DNA from: Mesorhizobium sp. B2-7-1
Lineage (GTDB): Bacteria; Pseudomonadota; Alphaproteobacteria; Rhizobiales; Rhizobiaceae
NCBI RefSeq assembly: GCF_006440735.1
Contig: NZ_VFUA01000007.1
Span: 1-64,000, forward strand
Direction: 5' to 3'
DNA: 64,000 bases
The translations under genes and the position numbers were made by a program. Shown here piece by piece: positions 8,025 to 15,671 of this stretch. How positions within the stretch are numbered: position 1 is the stretch's first letter; each line of letters starts with the position of its first letter. The notes under the pieces were generated by a model. The model was given only the letters and a program-made list of their open reading frames with translations, did no database searches and was not told the origin of the DNA.

Positions 8025-10117
8025 CCGCGCCGGTCGCGCTCGCACCATCCCCGCAAAGGTTCGCCATCGCGCCGGCCCTTTTTCCCTGGTGCGTGCTGGC
8101 CGTGCTGGCGGTGCTTTGCCTGCTCCTGAAAGCCGAGCTTCCCTGGCTGGTCAATTTCCCCAAGGAATGGACGCTGCCGCTGGCCACTTACATCAACGCG
8201 GTGACCGACGCGGTGGTCGCCGTCATCCAGCCCGGATTCCGGGCGCTCTCCGCTTTGCTCGATGCGCCGATGCGCGGCACGCGGCTGGCGCTCGCCTGGC
8301 TGCCCTGGCCGGCGGTGATGCTGGCCGTCGTCGCTCTTGCGCTGAAGTCGAGCGGCGAGCGGCTGGCGATCTTTGCGCTGGCCACGCTCGCCTATATCCT
8401 GCTTGCCGGCTATTGGCCGCAGAGCATGAACACGCTGGCCTTGGTGCTGCTGGCGGTGCCGATCTCGACCGTGCTCGGCTTCCTGCTTGGCGTTCTCGGC
8501 TACGCTCGCCCGCGCTGGCGTCCGGTGCTGCTCGGCGCGCTCGACCTGATGCAGACGGTGCCGGCCTTCGCCTATCTCATTCCGCTCCTGCTTCTGTTCG
8601 GCTTCGGGCCGGTGGTCGGGCTGATCGCCTCGGCGATCTACGCGACGCCGCCGATGGTGCGCAACACCATGCTCGGATTGGACCGCGTGCCTGCGGCGAT
8701 CAGCGAGGCCGGCCTGATGAGCGGCTGCACGCGCCGCCAGCAATTCTGGCAGGTCGAGGTGCCGACGGCGCTGCCGCAGCTTCTCGTCGGTTTCAACCAG
8801 ACGACGATGGCGGCGCTGTCGATGGTGATCGTCGCCGCCATCATCGGCGGTTTCGAGGACATCGGCTGGGAAGTCCTGTCCTCGATGCGCAAGGCCGAGT
8901 TCGGCCAGAGCATCCTCTCCGGCCTGGTGATCGCGCTGCTTGCCATCCTCATCGACCGCCTCACCATCGGCTTCGCCAAGGCGCCGGAAACCGGGCCGAC
9001 GCGCGCCATGCGCTGGATGACGTCGCGCCGCCTGGCCATGACGCTGGCGGTCGCGCTGGCTCTCGCCGTCGTCATCCGGCTCGCAGCCCCCGATGCGACG
9101 CTTCTGCCGGAAACCGGGCTGCGCATGCAGATGGGCGCCGTCAACCAGTGGCTGCTGGGGCTGGTGCGCGACTATGCCTGGTTCTTCAACGGCCTGCGCA
9201 ATTCCGTGCTCTATTGCCTGCTTCTGCCGATGCGCGTCGGCATTTCGGGCTCGGCAACGCCGGCAATGTGGGGCTTCGTCTTGCCGCCGTCGGCACTGGC
9301 CGCCTATGTCGTCCTGGTGCTGGCCTTGGCCGTTCTGGTTGTGCGCCGTTCCGGCTGGCGGGCGGCGGTCGCCGTGGTCGCCGCCGGCCTCGTTCTCTAC
9401 ACCGGTTTTCTCGATCTGCCCTGGCCCATCTTCATCCTTGCCGTCGCCCTGCTTGCCGCCCAGGTGGGCGGGCCGCGGCTCGGCCTCTTCGCGGTGGCGG
9501 GCTTCGGGCTGATCCTGGTCAACGGGCTGTGGCCACAACTGGTGCAGTCGCTCTATCTCTGCACGCTGGCGGTCCTGCTTTGCCTTCTGGTCGGCGGCGC
9601 GCTTGGCACATGGGCGGCGCATAGCGACCGCGTCTCGCGCATCCTGAAGCCGATCTGCGACGCGCTGCAGACCATGCCGCAATTCGTCTTCCTCATCCCG
9701 GCGCTGATGTTCTTCAAGGTCGGCGAGTTCACGGCGCTGATCGCCATCATGCTCTATGCCATCGTGCCGCCGATCCGCTATGTCGAGCACGGACTGAGGC
9801 ATGTGCGCGCCGACGTCGTCGAGGCGGTCGAGCAGATGGGCGCGACGCCGATGCAGACCTTGCTGCAGGCCAAGCTACCGCTCGCTTTGCCGGTCGTCAT
9901 GCTCGGCCTCAACCAGACCATCATGGCGGCGCTGTCGATGCTGGCCATCGCCGCCCTTGTCGGCACGCGCGATCTCGGCCAGGCGGTCTATGTCGCGCTC
10001 GGCAAGGCCGATGCCGGCATGGGCCTCATCGCCGGCCTGTCGATCGCCTTCCTGGCGATCCTTGCCGACCGGTTGATCCAGGCCGCCGTCGCGCGCTCCG
10101 CGGTTGCTTCACACTGA
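8021..10117 (+). CDS. Quaternary-amine ABC transporter permease, two fused modules
   Basis: At 698 aa this is about twice the usual ProW/OpuAB permease. It contains two transport modules in one chain. The first EAA-type cytoplasmic loop is EAGLMSGCTRRQQFWQ (about residue 235) and the second is EAVEQMGATPMQTLL (about residue 605). Both are followed by similar P-L-A-L-P and GLNQT/GFNQT segments. A fused permease removes the need for homodimer assembly. The gene ends at 10117 with its TGA directly abutting the stop of the convergent exoQ gene, so there is no intergenic space. Confidence 0.88.
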   Translation: MTAPVALAPSPQRFAIAPALFPWCVLAVLAVLCLLLKAELPWLVNFPKEWTLPLATYINAVTDAVVAVIQPGFRALSALLDAPMRGTRLALAWLPWPAVMLAVVALALKSSGERLAIFALATLAYILLAGYWPQSMNTLALVLLAVPISTVLGFLLGVLGYARPRWRPVLLGALDLMQTVPAFAYLIPLLLLFGFGPVVGLIASAIYATPPMVRNTMLGLDRVPAAISEAGLMSGCTRRQQFWQVEVPTALPQLLVGFNQTTMAALSMVIVAAIIGGFEDIGWEVLSSMRKAEFGQSILSGLVIALLAILIDRLTIGFAKAPETGPTRAMRWMTSRRLAMTLAVALALAVVIRLAAPDATLLPETGLRMQMGAVNQWLLGLVRDYAWFFNGLRNSVLYCLLLPMRVGISGSATPAMWGFVLPPSALAAYVVLVLALAVLVVRRSGWRAAVAVVAAGLVLYTGFLDLPWPIFILAVALLAAQVGGPRLGLFAVAGFGLILVNGLWPQLVQSLYLCTLAVLLCLLVGGALGTWAAHSDRVSRILKPICDALQTMPQFVFLIPALMFFKVGEFTALIAIMLYAIVPPIRYVEHGLRHVRADVVEAVEQMGATPMQTLLQAKLPLALPVVMLGLNQTIMAALSMLAIAALVGTRDLGQAVYVALGKADAGMGLIAGLSIAFLAILADRLIQAAVARSAVASH

Positions 10118-11401
10118 TCAGACCGGCGCCGGGACGCGGCCGTTGGCAGGTCTGTCATCCTCGGCGGGCATGGCAACCCTGCGGCGCCGGAAAGCCGGCA
10201 ATGGGGTCAGCGTGAACAGGCCGTAATAGACGATGAAGGATGCCATGAAGTAGGGGCCGAGCATCTCGACCTCGAAGAAGGAGCGGATCAGCATCAGCCC
10301 GATCGCGCCGGCAAGCACCACCGAATCGGCGTTCCAGTCGCCAAACACCACTTTCGACACATGGCCGTAGAAAGAGCGCAGGATCACCAGCGCCAGCAAG
10401 GTGACGCCGATGAAGCCGATCTCGACCAGCGTCTCGACATAGGTGTTGTGGAAATGGAAGCCGGAGCGGGTCGAGATGTAGAACTCCGCCCACAGCCGCT
10501 CCGGATCGGCAAAGCCCTGCACCCAATAGGCGGCATAGCCATAGCCGAGCAGCGGATGCTGCTGCGCCGCCTCCCAGCCCTGCTCCCACAGATAGGTGCG
10601 GCCGGTGAGCGTCGAATCCTTGCCGAAGAGGCCGAGCACGACGTCCAGCAGGCCGAGGTTGAGCGCTGCGACCACGCCCGTCACCAGCGCGCCGGCGCCG
10701 ACGATGAACAGCACCCGGCGATAGCGCAGCGACAAGACCTTGGTCATGGTGAGCAGCATAACGATGCCGATCACCGCCGGCAGCGAGGCCACCGACGTCG
10801 CCGAATGGGCGATGGCCAGCATATAGACCGACAAAAGCATGATCGGCGCGGTCCAGACGAAGCCAAGCCAGTTGCGCCGGTAGAAGACCAGGAATGCAAG
10901 GCAGAAGAAGATGCCGAGCGACGAGAAGAAGCCGATCTGGTTCTTGGAGCCGAAGGCGCCGACGAAATTGACCGTGCCGTCGATCGTGTCGAGCGCGTAA
11001 GCGCCGACTTTCAGGGAATAGAGCAGAACGAAGAAGATGCCGATCAGCGAGCCCACAACCAGCGTGCGCATGTTGATGGTGCGCGCCGCCACATAGGCGC
11101 AGACGATATGTGAGGAATATTGCACCGCCGCGCGCGCGCTGATGCCCGCCGCCTGGGACCAGAACACCGAGAAGCAGACATAGGCCGCAAGCAGTATGGG
11201 CAGCCAGGCGCTGGAAAGTCTCCAGGTGAAGCGCCGATAGTCGACGAACAGCAGCGGCAGCCAGACGGCGTAGTAGGCAAGGATAAGGATCTGCCCGAAA
11301 TTCGGCGAATAGGCGAAGGCGAGCATCGAAACCGCGACGGCGAAGGTGCCGTAGGTTTCGTTGCGATTGGGATCGATCAGGATGGATTTCGGAATCTTCA
11401 T
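10118..11401 (-). CDS. exoQ: Exopolysaccharide polymerase, O-antigen ligase/ExoQ family
   Basis: This is a 427-aa polytopic membrane protein with about ten hydrophobic segments and a long periplasmic loop that includes GRTYLWEQGWEAAQQHPLLGYG and the HFHNTYVETL region. That loop is the hallmark of the Wzy/O-antigen ligase family. Length and position beside exoF and exoY match ExoQ, which polymerises lipid-linked repeat units at the periplasmic face. ATG 11401 is chosen; the ribosome site is weak. It is the last gene of the leftward group exoY-exoF-acyltransferase-exoQ, 27 bp after the acyltransferase. The downstream TGA/TCA stops of the two convergent genes touch. Confidence 0.85.
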   Translation of the reverse strand: MKIPKSILIDPNRNETYGTFAVAVSMLAFAYSPNFGQILILAYYAVWLPLLFVDYRRFTWRLSSAWLPILLAAYVCFSVFWSQAAGISARAAVQYSSHIVCAYVAARTINMRTLVVGSLIGIFFVLLYSLKVGAYALDTIDGTVNFVGAFGSKNQIGFFSSLGIFFCLAFLVFYRRNWLGFVWTAPIMLLSVYMLAIAHSATSVASLPAVIGIVMLLTMTKVLSLRYRRVLFIVGAGALVTGVVAALNLGLLDVVLGLFGKDSTLTGRTYLWEQGWEAAQQHPLLGYGYAAYWVQGFADPERLWAEFYISTRSGFHFHNTYVETLVEIGFIGVTLLALVILRSFYGHVSKVVFGDWNADSVVLAGAIGLMLIRSFFEVEMLGPYFMASFIVYYGLFTLTPLPAFRRRRVAMPAEDDRPANGRVPAPV

Positions 11402-11428
11402 ACCGGATTTTGTCCGTTTAGCCCTTCT

Positions 11429-12520
11429 CTAAGCCACGGCCCGGGCGCGCTGCATTTGCCGTTGCAGGAAGCGACGCACCGGCTCGTCATAGATGCGCGT
11501 GGCGATATCGGCGATGACGATGACCAGGGCCGCCATCACGATGCCGAACCACGGATGATGGGCGAACGGGTCGATCGAGAAGGCCTTGCCAGCCCCGGCG
11601 ATGATCATCAGCATCGGCGTGTGAATAATGTAGATCGGGTAGGAAATCCGCCCGAGCCAGCCATAGAAGCCGGACAGAAGCGGCGCGGTCGGCGCCACCG
11701 CGCCGGTCATCACCATGACCGGGAAGACGATGACGATCGCGGCAAGGTCGTAGGCAACGCGCGCGCCGCCGGCCGGCGCGATGGCGAAGACGCCAAGCGT
11801 GAGCAGGATCGCGCCCTCGACCCATAAGCCGCGCCGCAGAAAGCCGAGGCCATCTTGCCAGCGCGCCATCGATCGGCAGAGCAGCACGCCGAGGAAGAAC
11901 GAGAAGGTGACGCGCGGCAGCCCGCTGAGGATGGTGCTGCCGGTCATGCCGAAGTCCAGCGTGCCGGCTAAGATCGAGGCGACGATCAGCAGCACGAGGC
12001 TGACGGCGACGATCCCCGTCAGGACGCGCCGCGACAAGATGACGAAGACCGCGACATAGGCGATGTTGACGATGAGCTCGAAGAACAGCGACCACGAAGC
12101 CGGATTGAGCGGAAAGATCGTGTGATAGGCATCGCTGACCAGCGGGATGAAGAACATGCCGGTCGTCAGCTGCATGGCGATCTCAGACAGCGGCATGTAT
12201 TCGGCCGGCATCAGCCCGTTCTTGACCAGCAGATAGAAGAAGCCGAGCAGCGTGCCGGCGAGATAGAGCGGATAGAGCCGGATCAGGCGGATGGCCAGGA
12301 AAGTGCCGAAGCCCATGCCGTTCTCGATCTTGCGGTCATAGGCATGCGCGATGACGAAGCCGCTGAGCAGGAAGAAAAGATCGACCGCAAGATAGCTCGA
12401 CGGCAGCACCTTGGCGTCGGCCAGGAACGGCGAGAAGTGGTACAGCATGACGCTGATCGCCGCCACGCCGCGGATGGCGTCGAGGTTCAGATATACGTGA
12501 CGCGGGGCTGCGGCCTGCAT
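11429..12520 (-). CDS. Acyltransferase 3 family membrane protein (ExoZ-like)
   Basis: This 363-aa membrane protein begins with the LDAIRGVAAISVMLYHF segment typical of acyltransferase family 3, followed by about ten hydrophobic segments and SYPIYIIHTPML near the C-terminus. Members move acetyl or other acyl groups onto sugars. In succinoglycan clusters the ExoZ protein acetylates the repeat unit. ATG 12520 has an AAGG site 6 bp upstream. It lies between exoQ and exoF. A second, distinct member of this family is at 43064-44143, so two acyl decorations or two positions are possible. Confidence 0.85.
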   Translation of the reverse strand: MQAAAPRHVYLNLDAIRGVAAISVMLYHFSPFLADAKVLPSSYLAVDLFFLLSGFVIAHAYDRKIENGMGFGTFLAIRLIRLYPLYLAGTLLGFFYLLVKNGLMPAEYMPLSEIAMQLTTGMFFIPLVSDAYHTIFPLNPASWSLFFELIVNIAYVAVFVILSRRVLTGIVAVSLVLLIVASILAGTLDFGMTGSTILSGLPRVTFSFFLGVLLCRSMARWQDGLGFLRRGLWVEGAILLTLGVFAIAPAGGARVAYDLAAIVIVFPVMVMTGAVAPTAPLLSGFYGWLGRISYPIYIIHTPMLMIIAGAGKAFSIDPFAHHPWFGIVMAALVIVIADIATRIYDEPVRRFLQRQMQRARAVA

Positions 12521-12564
12521 GTTATGCCTTCAAGCGGTCCAAAACAGATCGCCCGCCCGCGCCT

Positions 12565-12616
12565 AGAGCATGATGCCGAAAAGTGTGAAGCGGGTTTTTG
12601 GATGACATCATGCTCT
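12565..12616. repeat. Palindromic intergenic repeat, copy 1a
   Basis: The arms AGAGCATGATG (12565-12575) and CATCATGCTCT (12606-12616) are perfect 11-base inverted repeats around a loop containing AAAAGTGTGAAGCGG. The inner sequence resembles the copies at 24765, 25790, 29279 and 31703. This is the type of short palindromic mosaic element common between genes in rhizobia. It could fold in the transcript between the exoF and acyltransferase genes. Confidence 0.8.
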
Positions 12617-12630
12617 ATCTCTTTGGTTTA

Positions 12631-12673
12631 GAGCCGGATGATTTCGGGTCATCGACCTGAAATCATCCGGCTC
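12631..12673. repeat. Palindromic intergenic repeat, copy 1b
   Basis: GAGCCGGATGATTT (12631-12644) and AAATCATCCGGCTC (12660-12673) form a perfect 14-base inverted repeat. It sits 14 bp from the preceding palindrome, so the two modules form one mosaic element in the 227-bp gap between the acyltransferase and exoF. Confidence 0.8.
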
Positions 12674-12747
12674 GACGCGAACGAGCCTGGCTTGTCCCTC
12701 CCGCCTGCGTTCCCGGCTCGCTCCGCGCAAGCCTCGGACCGGCGGCG

Positions 12748-14052
12748 CTACTGGCTGGCCGTCGGCGCCAGCTTCACCTTGATCACGTCGCCCGGCAGCA
12801 CGGGCGTGTCTTCCTTGGCTTCGATTTCGCTGGTCTTGCCGTCTGCGACCCGCACCAGCGAATAGAGCAGGGTCGGCTCCTGGTCGCCGGTCATGCTGGC
12901 CGCCGTCGCCGGGTCCGACGCCTGCGCGATCAGGCCTTTCTGCATGCCGGCCTTCAACGTCGCCTCGTTGAGGTCCGCCTCGGCCTGCTGGCGGTTGGCG
13001 GTGAGGGTGGAATTCAGCGAGTTCTTGGCATCGATGGCGTCCTGATCTGCCTTGCTGATCGACTGCTTGGCGGTGAGGATGGCCGTCTCATAGTCGAGGA
13101 TCTTGCCTTGCAGGTCGGTGACCGACTGCTGCGAGGAAAGCAGGCGCGCATTGGCAACCAGGCCTTTCTGCGCCAGCGGACCGATGCTCTCGGCCTGCTT
13201 CTCGGCCAGGTCGACCTGCTTCTGCTGGTTGGTGATCTTCTTCTGCAGCGATTCGATTTCCGACTGCAGAACACCCTTCAAATCGTCGAGCGCATCGAGC
13301 TTCAGCTTCAGCGATTTCTGGTCGGAGACCAAGATCGCCGTTTCGTCGGCAACGATGGTCGCCAGTTTCGGATCGCCCTCGATTTCCTTTGGCACCTCGA
13401 AGGTCGTCTTCCCGGCGAGGTCGGCATCGATCCTGGCGCGTTTGACGAGCAGGCGGATGCGCTGGTCGTCATAGATGTCGAAGCTGCCCTTGGCGGTGAC
13501 CAGATCCTTGCCGAGCTGGGGGCCGTAATCGGCGTTGCGCCTTATGCCGCCGGCGATGCTGATTGCCTTGAGCACCGTCAGATCGGGCACGAAGGGAAAC
13601 TGGCCGGGGGTCTGGACTTCGCCCGAAATGTAGAACGGCCGGAACTGCGCCATCTCGACCGAAGCTTCCGGTTTGTCGGGTAGCGCCAGCTTACGCTGCA
13701 GCGCAAGCCCGATCGCCGAGGCGACATCGGCCGTCGTCTTGCCGGCGGCTTGCAAGTTGCCGACGAACGGCACCGAGAGCGTCCCGCCCGGGCCGACCGA
13801 ATACTCGCCATTGATGGCCGACCAGTCGCGGAACGTGCCGTCGACCGTCTGCCATTCGGCGACGCGGATGTTAAGCTTGTCCTGTGGGCCAAGCTGATAA
13901 TCGTCGGCGGCCGCCAGTTGCGGCATGGTCAGCGACGCCGCAAGCAAAACGCCCGCGAAGCGGGCTGGTGTCCGGGATATGAGACTGCAGGCGAAAGACA
14001 GTCCTAAGAGGGCTTTTGTCAAATGAACGTTTCCGATCCGCTTTGGCCCCAT
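12748..14052 (-). CDS. exoF: Polysaccharide export outer-membrane-type protein (ExoF-like)
   Basis: This 434-aa protein matches ExoF of succinoglycan systems in length and order. A signal region at about residues 1-48 ends in Q-L-A-A-A-D, then comes the polysaccharide export motif DDYQLGPQDKLNIRVAEW, a SLBB-like part with ISGEVQTPGQFPF, and a coiled coil of about 150 residues rich in Gln, Lys and Glu. It should act with the ExoP co-polymerase in moving the polymer across the envelope. The frame is open 49 codons further upstream, into exoY. ATG 14052 is preferred because it leads straight into the signal peptide and avoids the overlap. The ribosome site is weak and a TTG 30 bp downstream is an alternative. 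Confidence 0.85.
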   Translation of the reverse strand: MGPKRIGNVHLTKALLGLSFACSLISRTPARFAGVLLAASLTMPQLAAADDYQLGPQDKLNIRVAEWQTVDGTFRDWSAINGEYSVGPGGTLSVPFVGNLQAAGKTTADVASAIGLALQRKLALPDKPEASVEMAQFRPFYISGEVQTPGQFPFVPDLTVLKAISIAGGIRRNADYGPQLGKDLVTAKGSFDIYDDQRIRLLVKRARIDADLAGKTTFEVPKEIEGDPKLATIVADETAILVSDQKSLKLKLDALDDLKGVLQSEIESLQKKITNQQKQVDLAEKQAESIGPLAQKGLVANARLLSSQQSVTDLQGKILDYETAILTAKQSISKADQDAIDAKNSLNSTLTANRQQAEADLNEATLKAGMQKGLIAQASDPATAASMTGDQEPTLLYSLVRVADGKTSEIEAKEDTPVLPGDVIKVKLAPTASQ

Positions 14053-14113
14053 CCGCCCGATGAGATCACTGCCGGATGCCTGCCCCGAGTTCGGCGGGGG
14101 CAGGCCTCGTTGG

Positions 14114-14791
14114 TCAGTAGCTGCCGCGCGACATCCACACGGCAGGAACGGTCTTGAAGATGATGCGAATGTCCTGGAACATCGACCAGTTCTCGACATA
14201 GTGGCGGTCGAAGGCGACGCGCGTGTCGTAGGACACGTCGTTGCGCCCGCTTACCTGCCACAGCCCGGTGAGGCCGGGACGCGACTTCAGGTAATAGACC
14301 GCGGCGCTGCCATAGATCTCCAGCTCGTCGCGCACGACCGGGCGCGGGCCGACAAGGCTCATATCGCCCTGCAGGATGTTGAGGATCTGCGGCAGCTCGT
14401 CGAGGCTGAGCTTGCGAAGCACCTGGCCGACGCGGGTGACGCGTGGATCGTTCTTCAGCTTGCGCGTCGCGATCCATTCGGCGTTGGCTTCCGGATTGGC
14501 GGCCAGATAGGCGGCGAGCACGCGCTCGCCGTCCGTCACCATGGTGCGGAATTTGAGGCAGGAGAAAATCCTGCCGCCGCGGCCGATGCGCTTGTGGCCA
14601 TAGAAGATCGGACCATTGTCCGAAAGCTTGACCAGCAGGGCGACCATTAGGAAAAGCGGGCTGAGCAGAACCAGCCCGGACAGGGAACCGACGATATCGA
14701 AACTGCGTTTGAGCAGACCGCCGATGGGGGGTGGAAAATCAACGCCGACCTGCGCAAAACCCGCATTAGCCGACTTGGCGACGTCCCTCAT
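14114..14791 (-). CDS. exoY: Undecaprenyl-phosphate sugar-1-phosphate transferase (ExoY-like)
   Basis: This 225-aa initiating sugar transferase starts repeat-unit synthesis by moving galactose- or glucose-1-phosphate from UDP-sugar to undecaprenyl phosphate. It has one N-terminal membrane segment ([20 protein letters not shown]), then KFRTM, DELPQ and SLVGPRP, the signature motifs of the WbaP/ExoY catalytic domain, and the [10 protein letters not shown] segment near the end. It lacks the extra N-terminal membrane domain of full-length WbaP proteins, as does ExoY. It is the first gene of the leftward exo operon. A TTGC/TGCA motif sits about 52 bp upstream of the ATG. Confidence 0.92.
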   Translation of the reverse strand: MRDVAKSANAGFAQVGVDFPPPIGGLLKRSFDIVGSLSGLVLLSPLFLMVALLVKLSDNGPIFYGHKRIGRGGRIFSCLKFRTMVTDGERVLAAYLAANPEANAEWIATRKLKNDPRVTRVGQVLRKLSLDELPQILNILQGDMSLVGPRPVVRDELEIYGSAAVYYLKSRPGLTGLWQVSGRNDVSYDTRVAFDRHYVENWSMFQDIRIIFKTVPAVWMSRGSY

Positions 14792-14842
14792 GCAGAAGCT
14801 CCATACGTTGAACGGATGGTTTACGGCAAGATATCAAAAAAA

Positions 14843-14857
14843 TGCTGCAGCGCAACA
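14843..14857. promoter_or_regulatory. TTGC/TGCA-type operator candidate upstream of exoY
   Basis: The plus strand reads TGCTGCAGCGCAACA, one of several related palindrome-like sites in this window (others near 21501, 24315, 34451, 34501 and 44187). On the exoY strand it falls between a TTGTGT (14862-14857) and a TGATAT-like hexamer (near 14833-14838) at roughly promoter spacing, a place where a bound repressor would block transcription. The consensus resembles sites I associate with the PhaR/AniA regulator of alphaproteobacteria. That identity is inference. Confidence 0.45.
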
Positions 14858-15398
14858 CACAATTTCCCATCGCATTGAAATGTTCACGTCATGAATTGAC
14901 TAAATAATAAACCTGCCCTGCCCAAATTTTCACCTTTGTGGCACGTTTATGACAAGATGAGAGAAAACCAGGAAAATGTAGTCCACCTTTTGGGCCATTT
15001 TTGGACAGTGCGTTCTTTGCTGCAGAAGAAACGCGGTTGCACACGGCTGGAAGCACTCGCCATGGTAAGTTATTCAGGTAAAATACTAATCAAAGTGACG
15101 GGTTTTACTGGAGTGGTAGGCGGCTAATTGAATAGCTGCCGGAGCCGGAGTGTGCGACGCAGCATGGCAGAGTCGATCTCGTAAAATCGTTGGAAACCAT
15201 ACCTGCGCGGCCTTGCTCCGGCAGGCGCGCCTTAATAGAGTCGCAAAATGTTCCTGTCATAGTCTGCATGGGTAAGGAAGGCCGGAAGCAACCGGCCGGA
15301 TAGGGCAGCCATATAAAGCTCTTTGGCGCAACGGGGCGTTACGCGGGTGGGTAAGTCGCAGCTTCTGCATGCTCGTCTCGGTTGAGGGGCCGGCGAAC
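14858..15398. other. Divergent intergenic region between exoY and exoX
   Basis: This AT-richer spacer separates the divergent exoY and exoX starts. The exoY-proximal part (about 14860-14960) has several AT tracts and probably holds the exoY control region. A 63-codon frame at 14936-15127 has no ribosome site or recognisable content and is not called. No tRNA, riboswitch or clear small RNA was recognised. GCCGGAAGCAACCGGC (15281-15296) can form a short hairpin ahead of exoX. Confidence 0.5.
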
Positions 15399-15671
15399 AT
15401 GTCTCTGCCGAAATTCATCATAGGCATGATGTTCGCGCTGGCGATCGTCATCGGCTGGTCCTATTTCGATGGCGCCTCGGCGGGCACCATCCTGCTTCGC
15501 GCCGTCGTCTGCGCCGTCATTATCCAGGCCGGCTATTTCCTTCTGGTCTTTGCCATGATCGGCAGAACCACGCCGACATCGGCCGACAAGGCCCGCGAAG
15601 CCGACCGCGGCGCAATCCTGAACAAGGTCGCCGAAGGCGAAAAGCTAAGCGCCAGACGCAGCCTCCACTGA
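15399..15671 (+). CDS. exoX: Exopolysaccharide production repressor, ExoX/SyrA-like small membrane protein
   Basis: This 90-aa protein has two hydrophobic segments (about residues 4-22 and 32-53) and a polar C-terminal tail. Size, topology and position next to exoY fit ExoX, a small inner-membrane protein that lowers exopolysaccharide output after transcription, probably by acting on ExoY. ATG 15399 is chosen because GAGGGG lies 9 bp upstream; the frame extends 10 codons further. Its last 27 bases overlap the end of the convergent lasso exporter gene, which marks the junction between exo and lasso genes. Confidence 0.75.
   Translation: MSLPKFIIGMMFALAIVIGWSYFDGASAGTILLRAVVCAVIIQAGYFLLVFAMIGRTTPTSADKAREADRGAILNKVAEGEKLSARRSLH

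Noticed and set aside
7055-9802. 915-aa antisense frame opposite the transporter genes
   Set aside because: It is low-complexity (Arg, Asp, Gln, His runs) and covers two clear genes on the other strand.
14936-15127. 63-codon frame in the exoY-exoX gap
   Set aside because: No ribosome site, no recognisable content, and the region looks like a control region.
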